Part shown: piece after piece, positions 56,497-64,000 of the stretch | Layout of the letters: every line of letters starts with the position of its first letter | Position numbering within the stretch: position 1 is the first letter of the stretch | NCBI GenBank assembly: GCA_963846505.1 | Contig: CAWJWD010000007.1 | Coordinates: 620,001-684,000, forward strand | Reading direction: 5' to 3' | DNA from: JACVRW01 sp963846505 | Lineage (GTDB): Bacteria; Actinomycetota; Thermoleophilia; Solirubrobacterales; Thermoleophilaceae | DNA length: 64,000 bases | The notes under the pieces: generated by a model | Database searches by the model: none | Told to the model about the DNA's origin: nothing | The model's input: only the letters and a program-made list of their open reading frames with translations | Translations under genes and position numbers: made by a program

Positions 56497-57195
56497 ACCA
56501 TCGGCATCGGTAAAGCCGAGGATGAAGACCTGGAGAATATCCAGATCGACGCCGGGGCTTGTCTTCTCGAGCTCCAAACGCTTTTCGATGATTTTCCAAT
56601 CTCTCCGGTATTCGACATAGGCTCGGCGAAGGGTCAGATAGACTTCTGCGATCTTGTCCCGGTTGGATCGCCCATATTCATCCTGAATTTCGAGCCAATT
56701 TTCACCCTGTTCCGGCTGCTTCTTGAGACGAATTCGATGCGTGATGGCAAAGCGCCGCTGTACCGGTTGCATCGTCAATTCACGCGCCCGTTTCAGGATT
56801 TTTTCGTCCGCTTCACTGTCGAACAGAAGTGGGATTGTGAATTCGCCAGTCTCCGTGAATTTCTGGATCGCCGCGAACGACGCTGTGTCCTGATCCGATT
56901 TTGGAATGACTTGACCGGGGATGATGCCGCGGGCGAGCAGCCTTTTGATATCGATGGTATCGGCCTTCACCCGGCCAAGCTGATTTGCCGCCATGCCGCC
57001 AATCTGACAGGCATACTCCTCGAGCGGACTCTCTGCTGCCTCGACAACCTTGACGTTGAATCCGCGCTCGATCAGCTCGTGCGCGGCAGTCAGCCCCGCA
57101 ATGCCGGCGCCGAAGATCGTGACTTCCGGAGGCTTATCGTCGCTGCGAATCGGCTCTTCGCCCGTAGGCAGTGTTGATTGTGGCATGGCCTTCAC
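56450..57195 (-). CDS. FAD-binding oxidoreductase with OmpA-like segment, 3' truncated
   Basis: The start of a flavoprotein. Residues near 28-60 form a FAD dinucleotide-binding fold (VTIFGAGIAGLTAAHELIE, then VKVVEAAES), as in phytoene-desaturase/amine-oxidase-type enzymes. After about residue 105 comes FTIPLLFDSEADEKILKRA and later VFILGFTDADGLPEDNRKKS, which resemble the two ends of an OmpA-like peptidoglycan-binding domain; this combination is unusual. The protein is cut at the junction near 56,450; the in-frame codons beyond belong to the other genome. GTG at 57195 overlaps the SCP2 gene stop (GTGA). Confidence 0.65.
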
Positions 57196-57620
57196 CCAGA
57201 GCTTGAGACCGCGCTCCTGTATTGCGAGAGAAGCGTTGGAAAGCTCTCGCTGCGCAAGGCGCCGTTCAGATAGTGGCTTAGGCAGCGGTAATATCGATCG
57301 AGAACGACAGACTCGCCCTTGATGTGGATTTCACCTTGCACCACGGATTGCTGCAGCGAGCATTTGCCGTCGATGAGATCGAGAACTGCGCGATCGGTGA
57401 GTGCGACTTCGATATCGGGCTCCCGAGGCTCCTCCTCGGCCAACTCCTCGTCGAGCGCCAGGCAATCGCCTCTGAAATAGACATGCTTTCGGATGCCGTT
57501 GGCGGAGACGCCGGCTCGCAGCCCGTCCATCTCGCGCGCCAATCTCGAAAAATTCTCCGGCGCTTCGCCTTTGAGGAGATCGACCGAGGTGAAGAGAAAG
57601 GCGAAGAAGTCAGCCGGCAT
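57192..57620 (-). CDS. SCP2 sterol-transfer-domain protein
   Basis: A 142-residue protein whose second half (VALTDRAVLDLIDGKCSLQQ, then GEIHIKGESVVLDRY) fits the SCP2 sterol-carrier/lipid-binding fold. Such domains bind lipids or isoprenoids and act as carriers or as parts of larger enzymes. The N-terminal half (FSRLAREMDGLRAG and so on) is compatible with the first strands. Overlaps with both neighbours (four bases and eleven bases) place it in one operon with the CrtC-like and FAD proteins. Confidence 0.72.
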   Translation of the reverse strand: MPADFFAFLFTSVDLLKGEAPENFSRLAREMDGLRAGVSANGIRKHVYFRGDCLALDEELAEEEPREPDIEVALTDRAVLDLIDGKCSLQQSVVQGEIHIKGESVVLDRYYRCLSHYLNGALRSESFPTLLSQYRSAVSSSG

Positions 57621-58688
57621 GGTTGAACTCCATCAGCACGCGGCCATGAAACCGCACCTCTTCCCCGCCGACACGGCCCGTCACCTCGGCCGCGCCCGTC
57701 ACCTCCGAAAGCAGCGTCAGCCCGTCGGGACCTTCGTTCGGGACGCCGACTTGCGCCATGTCCTCGAAGACGAGACTGGCGTCGATGTGATCGGTCCAGG
57801 CCCGCGCCTCGATGTCGAGCCTGCGCGGGACGGGAGACGCTTGCCCTCCAATCATCAGATTGACGATACGGGGCAGGCGTAAGACGCGTTCTTGTTGCAA
57901 CCAGCCAGCCTGGCGAAGGCGCATGTCTTCCCCGTGGAAGACGCGCCTTGAGTTGGCCCCACGCCACACCATCAGGCCTTGCGAGTAGGTCCGGTTTCTT
58001 GTCCCGTCGCTAATGCGCATATAGACGAGGCTCCACGGCACCGATTGCGAGGCGGGAAGGATCGTGGCCCACTCCCAGCTGTAGTTCTCGCCCCAGCGGA
58101 AGTGACCCCAGTTGCGGTCGTGATAGGCCGGCGCATCCTTCAGCATGAAAGTTCTACCGCCGGCGACGATCTCGCCCTCGGCGACAAGGCGCGGGACGAC
58201 CAGCCACCGCATGCGTTGCCGGCCAGAGAGCCGGACACTGCTTGCCAATGCGGGTCTTGCCATCGGACGGAAGCGAAGATCTGCCCCGAGGGCGCCGGAT
58301 TCGATCGCCGCCTTCACATGGTAGGCTGCGTCGGCAAAACGGATGGCGTTGCCGCCGATATCGATATCAGTTTGCGTTTGGCCAACTTATTGCTGTCCTC
58401 CGGCGCGTACTGAACGACGTCTCCCTCCCAAACATCCCTGTCATGCCTGACGATCATCGTGACCCGTGGAATCTCCGCGCCGCCGCACCAGGCATGCTCC
58501 ATCAAGCTGAAATTGATGATGACATCGAGCTCCGGCGTGGCCGCGCAAAAGTGACTCCACTCCTTATGCAAGGCGGAATCGCCGCTGCGGAGCGGAGCGC
58601 GCCGCCAATAGTCGCTCCGCGCAAAAGCCAATGCAGAAAGGCCGCTCAAGGACGAGAAGTCAGATATGAACAAGCGCCGATCCGTCAT
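57610..58688 (-). CDS. CrtC/AttH-like lipocalin-fold protein (one frameshift)
   Basis: About 359 residues after joining. The second part (AYHDRNWGHFRWGENYSWEW, then WSLVYMRIS) carries the H-D-x-N-W-G motif of hydroxyneurosporene synthase/carotenoid 1,2-hydratase (CrtC) and AttH-like lipocalins; the first part (EWSHFCAATPELDVIINFSL, RVTMIVRHDRDVWEGDV) is the matching first barrel. The frame breaks near 58,365, where the other frame reads DIDIGGNAIRFADAAYHV, consistent with one lost base. ATG at 58688 overlaps the upstream stop (ATGA). CrtC adds water to acyclic carotenoids; here a related terpenoid substrate is possible. Confidence 0.7.
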
Positions 58689-58984
58689 CGCGAGAGCCGC
58701 CATGCGTTTGCTTCATCAACTGGAACATCGAAGGATTGAGGCTGAGAGCTTTCGGCTTCACCGAGCCAATTGTGCAATGTGTTGCGCAAGCTGATGAGGC
58801 CGAGGAGAGCCAGGAGAACGTCTCTGTCGACAATCGCCGCCTTTCCTTGTTCGTGGGGAGCGTGCGCCTCCAGCTCTATCCCTGCGTCCTCGAGGATCTT
58901 CCACAGCCCCAGCAGGAGCGGGACCATGTCGTTGTGCTCGGCGGTGCCGTCAATCTGACTGTCGAGCAGGCTGCGGGTCGTCAC
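58685..58984 (-). CDS. Small hypothetical protein in isoprenoid-like operon
   Basis: A 99-residue protein of unknown family. It has a helical middle section (LLLGLWKILEDAGIELEAH, DRDVLLALLGLISLRNTLH) and no membrane segment. GTG at 58984 overlaps the previous stop and its own stop overlaps the CrtC-like start, so it is a genuine operon member, perhaps a partner of the neighbouring unknown protein. Confidence 0.6.
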   Translation of the reverse strand: MTTRSLLDSQIDGTAEHNDMVPLLLGLWKILEDAGIELEAHAPHEQGKAAIVDRDVLLALLGLISLRNTLHNWLGEAESSQPQSFDVPVDEANAWRLSR

Positions 58985-60100
58985 GGCGTCATCTCCCGAA
59001 ACAGCCGGTCGAGAATGTCGTCTGAGCGATGATTGGAAGCCAGCATGAAGAGCGTGTCGATGTAAGCCGACGGCAGCGTCTCGGGCTCCTCGCGCTCCAG
59101 CAGTGAGAAGGTCGTCAAGTCGAAGACGTAGCGCAGTTGCTGCAAGACGGGCGATCGCTCCAGTCTGGCTTTCAAGATCTGCCCCTCGGGCGTCGTCGCA
59201 AACTGCTCGCCTTCGGCGATCAGGGCGCTGTAGGCGGCCTGAAAGGCGACTGGATGCTTCAGCAGCAGGCGTTGAATCGATTGCAGGATCCGGTGCGTGG
59301 TTGCGTCGATGTCGTGCAACTCGATCGTCGCGGCGTTCTCCTCGGTGGCTGCCGCGGTCGTGGTCCCCGCCTGCACGGCGACGGAGACGAAGAGCCTCAG
59401 CGTCAATTCCGCATTCAGATAGACATCGACACTGGTCCGCAGAGTTTCGTCGGATAGCTCCGGACAGCCAGAGAGATCGGCGTCGATGGTGAACAGTGCA
59501 GCCTCGTCAGGCGCCAAGCGCGTCTCATTTGGCTGGCAGGTTAGCGAGGCAGCGTTGAGAGTTCCGGGTTCACCGTGCAGGGCGCGAACACGCATATCGA
59601 CCGACGCCTCGCGTCCGATCCTGTTCAGGCAGCGAAATTGGCCTCGCGTCCTACCGCCTTGCGGGCATGCGAGGACGAGCGTGTGATGCAAGGCCTGCAG
59701 GACCTTCGAGTCAGACTGCGAAGGTCCGACGAGGTGCTCGATTGCTCTGGTCTGTTCCCGGAGCTTCACCTCAAGTTCCGAGAAGCGGCGGCGCGTATCC
59801 TCATAACTCCTCCCATTCGCTCCGCTCGTCCCCGCCGCGCTGGATTGAGCCCTCCCGACGCCATCGATGATCCCGCCGAGACCGCCAGCTTGATTGACGC
59901 GCGTAACAACGAACTCGCCGAGTTCCCAAAGAAGCGCGGGAGCGGCGCGTAACAACTGAACCACCGGCTGGGTTCCGTCGCTTTCGACGCTTGCCGGCGC
60001 CGGCTCTTGCGCGCGGGCCAATCTGCAGAGCAGGTCCACAATCGCCGAGTCTTCGAAGCGGTTTTTGCGGCTCAGGCTCGCGGTCTGGCAGGGTGGGCAT
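58981..60100 (-). CDS. Hypothetical protein, two-domain (one frameshift)
   Basis: About 372 residues after one correction. The N-terminal third is helical (QLLRAAPALLWELGEFVVT, FSELEVKLREQTRAIEHL); the middle (VDMRVRALHGEPGTLNAASL, LFTIDADLSGCPELSDETLR, ELTLRLFVSVAV) looks like a beta-rich domain; the C-terminus is helical again. I recognise no family. Near 60065 an extra A in a run shifts the frame from EPEPQ to NRFEDSAIVDLLCRL. ATG at 60100 is used; a TTG at 60112 would overlap the polyprenyl synthase stop. The stop overlaps the small gene by GTGA. Confidence 0.55.
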
Positions 60101-60108
60101 GTGCTGCC

Positions 60109-61234
60109 TCAATGGTTTCTATCGATCGTAAACTCGGCGAGATCGTGCAGGAAGTCCTTGTGTATGGACTGGGTCCATGCCTTGGAAGCGAGCTGAAGGT
60201 CCCGCTCGAAGCGGCGCGCGTATTTCAGCGCTATCGCCCGCGCATAGTGGATGCTGCCACACTCATCGATGAGTGCACGAAGAAAGGCCACCTCGTCCTC
60301 GGATTTCGACGTCTCCGGGATCTCCTTGTCGCGAGGCATTGACCCGCCGCCATTCGGCGGCGCTGCCGCCGGACCCATTGTGCAATACCTTGCCATTCTT
60401 TTGCTCGGCCGTTGGTTGGGGCTTGCGCAGAATGTCGACAGCCTTTCGCCTGCTGTCAGGTTCGGCCGCGCGCAAAGCATGGATGAGAATGAGGGTGTGT
60501 TTTCCTTCCCAGAGGTCACCGCAATGATCCTTGCCGTAGCTGTCTCTGGCCGCGCAAAGATTGAGGATGTCGTCTTGAATCTGGAAGGCGATTCCAAGCG
60601 GGATGGCCATCCGCCCGAGCTTCTTGACCTCGGAATCGGAAAGCCCCGCCGCTACCGCTCCAACCAAGATGGGAGCAACAAACGAATACCAGGCGGATTT
60701 CTTGTAGACGAGCCTGACATATTCGACATCTGCATGGGTCCAGTCCCCAGATCGAACCCAGTCGAGCTCAATCATTTGGCCTTCGGCCGTCTCCCGGGCC
60801 ATACGGGAGACAATCTGAAGTATCGTGAGCGCCTTCCCTAAGCCAACCCGCTCGATGTTATCCAGCAAAGGTTGGATCGCCATCGCCAACATGCCGTCGC
60901 CGACATTCACGGCAATGGGAAGCCCGTATTCGCGATGGAGAGTAGGCTCCGAGCGGCGCAGCTCGGATTGATCCTCGATGTCGTCGTGGACCAGGAAGGC
61001 ATTGTGGTAAAGCTCCAAGACGGCCGCCGTCGGGAGTATCGCCGGGAGTGACCCTCCCCGCGCTCTGCATATCGCAATGCTGAGGGCGGGTCTCAAAGCC
61101 TTGCCGTACCGCAACGGATATTTGAGCATCAATTCATAGAGGCCGCCGGTTCGCGCCGTATCTGCTGGCAGCATCGCCTGCAATTCAGCACGCACCTGCT
61201 CCCGGCAAGCATCGAGATAGGCCATCAAATGCAT
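60109..61234 (-). CDS. Polyprenyl diphosphate synthase (one frameshift)
   Basis: A trans-isoprenyl diphosphate synthase of about 375 residues, making GGPP- or longer-type chains. The first aspartate-rich motif is VHDDIEDQSELRR, and the lysine/arginine segments GKALRPAL and GKHTLILIHAL are in place; the second motif reads QIQDDILNL, with Asn where the last Asp is usual. Near 60,345 one extra base shifts the frame; the C-terminus then reads FLRALIDECGSIHYARAIA and ends at 60109. ATG at 61234 (MHLMAYLDACREQV) is chosen over a long upstream extension. It lies 41 bases after the ATPase gene and starts the overlapping operon. Confidence 0.82.
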
Positions 61235-61275
61235 GGAAGTGACTCCCGCAAAACGCAACTGCAACGGACGCAGAC

Positions 61276-64000
61276 CTAAGTCCCAGGAAACAGCAACGCC
61301 GTCATGCGTTCGGGATTCCGCACGCTCTGAGCGGCGAGAAAACTCTTCGAGGCGGTCACCATGTCGATGCCCTGCTGGCCGCCGAGCAAGGCTCCCAAAC
61401 GTATCCGGGCCGCCGCGTGGTGGATCGTCATCTCGGCGTTGTCGAAGCCCGAGATCGCCTTCTCGAGCCCAGCTTTCTCGCCGGATTGATCGCCACGAAG
61501 CGCGGCAACGCCGGCCCGAAGACCGCCTGCCATGGCGCCGGCGTGGGGAAGTGATTTCGAAGCAATGGCGCTGGCCTCCTTTAGCGCGACGTCGAGGAGC
61601 CGAGTCTTCGTCCATTGCGGGAATCGCTTGCTCGGCTCTTCGTTGGCGGCGGCGAGTGCGCCTCTCGCGCGAAGTTCACGCAGCAGCGAGCCGATACAGG
61701 CAAGATGCAGGAAGCCGCCCTCCTCGATCAGAGGCCAGCGCTGTTCGATCAACGACCAAGCTTGCCAAGCCTTCCCCTGGTACAGAAGCGCGTTTGTGGC
61801 GGCATTGAAGTGATGGAAGTGGAAAGCCGTAAAGCGGTCCTTCGGGACTCCCCGAATGGTCGCTTGCGCCGCCTTGAACGCCTCCTCCGGGCAGTCCTCC
61901 GCCAGCGGGAGAAACACCAGGTAGCCGGACCTAAACACGGTCGTTACGTAGCGGTCGCCCCGCCGCTCCGCGTCAGCGAGCAATTTGGGTATTGCTTCGT
62001 TAAGTGCGCGATACTCTCCGAGAAAGACCTGCGCCGACAGCCCGAAGCTCAGGCTCATGGCGACGTCCCAATTGGCGCCGGTGCATTCGTTTTGCAGTTG
62101 CGCGACCGCGGCACGAGCGAACCCGACCGAGTCCCTCCACCGACCGCCGAACCAAGCGCTGCTCGCGTGGGCCAGCTTGATCCAGGCATTGTCGTAAGGA
62201 TCGCGCGAGTCATTCAGTAAGTCCTCAGCCCATTGGAGGAGGTTCGCACTTCTCCGCGTGCTCCAGCGGTTGCCAATATTGGCGTAGACGCTCGACTCGA
62301 GCGCCAGGGCGCGCAGCAAACGCGACCGGTCGCGATGTCTCGCTACTTCCGTGAGATACCAGCTTGTCATCGCTTCCCCAACGACGTAGTCGAGCATGAC
62401 CATGCCCCTGGAGGCGACCCAAAGGGTGTCCAATCTGAGGAGGCCCTCGGGCGGAGAGTTCCGTCAATTCGTGCCGCTGGACACGCCTCGTCAGCCACCA
62501 GAACCGAAAGCGGTTTTTCAACGACATGAGCTGCGCCGCGCGCGGTCCGGCGGGGAAGGGAAGCTTCAGGTCCGCGAAGACGTCGCAGAGATGCTTGAGA
62601 CCTTTGGTCAGGAGGCCCCCGGTCAGGAATTGCTCAGCCGCTCTAACCTTCACCGCAGAAATTTCACTTGAATCGCGTCGCAGCGACTTTGCCTTCTTTG
62701 CCGCTTCGAGATAGGTCTCGGCGGCATTTACGGGACGGCCGCCATTGGCCAGCGCCTGTGCTTCGTCAAGCAGGATCGGCCAATCCTCTTTCCGGCCGCC
62801 GCGCAATTCCACCGCCAATTTGAATAGCTCGGCGGCGCGGTCGAAGGCGAGCCGTTCGGCCGCGCTGCGTCCGCCGACGATGGCATGTTCCGCCGCGGCC
62901 AGTAGCTCGCCGGCGCTGCGATAGTGCTCGACGAGAGTTCTCGGAATCGACCCCCGGACGCCTTGTCAAGGCCTCGGCGATTCGATGGTGCAATCTTCGC
63001 GACGCATCGGGCGGGATCAGGTCCAGCAAGATTTTCCGGATCCGGTCGTGATAGCTCTCGAGCGACCACTGTCCGCGCACCATGGTCTTGCGCAGGAGGT
63101 GCTCGCCGCAGAGTCGATATATGGCGGCGGCTCCGGCGCCACTTTCGCCGGCGGCCGCTATCGCCGCCTCCTCGTCGAGCGGGCCGCTGGACACCGCAAC
63201 GATCTCGAGCAAGGACCGGAGCGGGCTTGGAAGCGAGACGAGGCGGTCCTTGAGCATCGAGCCGACATTGATGGGTTCCGTCGTGTCTCGCGACGACGGC
63301 CTGCTCCGGTAGTGGTGAGCCAGCTCGACAACGAAGAACGGCAACCCCCCGGTCTCCTCGCATATCCGCCGCACGACGTCGGCGTGGCCATTGATCTGCA
63401 TGAGCCCGATGTCGGACATGAATGTCTTGATGTCGCTCTCCGCCAAAGGCGACAGCGTCAGGTGCTCATCGGCGGCGGGCAACCCGTCCGGGTTGGCGCC
63501 GGAGAGCAGAGAGAGGACTTCATTGCTTGAGCGGTCCTCGCTGCGGAAGGAGAGAAGCAGGAGATTGCTCGGTGCCTCGGGTCCGGTGAAGACCTCCTTG
63601 AGCAATGATATGCTTGCGAGATCGCACCATTGGGCGTCGTCGATCCATACGATCAGAGGCCGCTTCTTCGCGACTTCGGCGAGAAGATGACGCAAGGCCG
63701 CCCGCGCACGGGCCAGGACCACTTGCGGATCCGTTGGCAGGGGCTGCAAGCGGAAGCGGGTCGGGAACGGCACGCGACCGAGGACCGGAAAGACCTTGAA
63801 GAGCGCGTTGAGATGCGCAGGCGCCGCGTCGCCAAATCTTCCGGGCTCTGAAGCACGAGATAGCGGCTCAGATTGTCGACGATCCCGTCGATCCCGTTAT
63901 AAGCCACCGACTCCTGGAAATGGCATCTCGACCTCAGCACGAGCGCCTTGCGGGAGTCGTACGCAGCTGAGGCAAAGTGTTCGATGAGCGTCGTCTTGCC
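61276..64000 (-). CDS. STAND/AAA-type predicted ATPase of a PknK-like regulator, 5' truncated (several frameshifts)
   Basis: The C-terminal 900 or so residues of a large regulator; the start is beyond the window. At the edge is the end of a Walker A motif (GKTTLIEHF), then RSRCHFQESVAYNGIDGIVD, Walker B LIVWIDDAQWCDLASISLL and the helical LTLSPLAESDIKTFM and GGLPFFVVELA typical of AAA_16/STAND ATPases. After about 62,900 comes a helical TPR-like part ending at 61276. This order occurs in PknK-type and trifunctional kinase/ATPase regulators, whose kinase domain would lie upstream; no GAF or histidine-kinase tail is present. Frame breaks lie near 63,830, 62,950 and 62,440. It may regulate the downstream isoprenoid-like operon. 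Confidence 0.72.

Overview
The window joins two stretches of very different character. Bases 1 to about 56,450 are very GC-rich, with almost every third codon position G or C and many GTG starts. Gene content (actinobacterial-style pyrR-pyrB-pyrC-carA-carB operon, ThiS-like sulfur carrier beside threonine synthase, large secreted DUF4082/fibronectin proteins, Wzz-like proteins without kinase domains) suggests a deep actinobacterium, probably Thermoleophilia/Solirubrobacterales. That placement is inference from style; no rRNA gene is present. From about 56,450 to the end the composition falls to roughly 55-60% GC and the genes look alphaproteobacterial. The join cuts a gene on each side, so it is more likely an assembly chimera than a natural insertion, though transfer cannot be excluded.

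Layout. 1-36.1 kb: a large exopolysaccharide/cell-surface locus with four Wzz-like membrane proteins, an O-antigen-ligase-like polymerase, a MOP flippase, four glycosyltransferases, sugar-nucleotide enzymes (two epimerase/dehydratases counting one at 39 kb, two DegT aminotransferases, a Gfo/Idh/MocA dehydrogenase, a NeuD-like acetyltransferase, a phosphohexomutase), an acyl-carrier-protein/acyl-ligase/PLP-decarboxylase/GNAT/deacetylase module, and three large secreted proteins (one DMFase-like with DUF4082/FN3 repeats, two with thrombospondin type 3 repeats and a beta-helix). 36.1-39.9 kb: CorA, then a SAM-I riboswitch controlling a threonine-synthase-like PLP enzyme and a ThiS/MoaD-like sulfur carrier, then a nucleotide-sugar dehydratase. 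39.9-42.3 kb: small ORFs, a secreted orphan protein and an enolase-superfamily enzyme. 42.3-45.4 kb: an arsenic operon arsR-arsM-R2lox-aquaporin-arsC. 45.5-48.9 kb: a VOC protein, tRNA-Arg(CCG), a phosphodiesterase, RNase Z and an MFS transporter, the last three riddled with +1 frame disruptions. 48.9-56.2 kb: the pyrimidine operon with a PyrR-binding leader.

56.45-64 kb: a tightly overlapping minus-strand operon, read from the right edge: STAND/AAA-type ATPase of a kinase-like regulator, polyprenyl diphosphate synthase, two unknown proteins, a CrtC-like protein, an SCP2-domain protein and an FAD-binding protein carrying an OmpA-like segment. Together these suggest an uncharacterised isoprenoid pathway.

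The most promising biology is (1) the SAM-riboswitch/ThrC-like/ThiS-like unit, which looks like a protein-thiocarboxylate route to homocysteine, (2) the R2lox-type oxidase embedded in an arsenic methylation operon, and (3) the isoprenoid-like operon at the right end. Many genes carry single-base frame breaks; almost all in the actinobacterial part are +1 insertions, which points to sequence error rather than gene decay.
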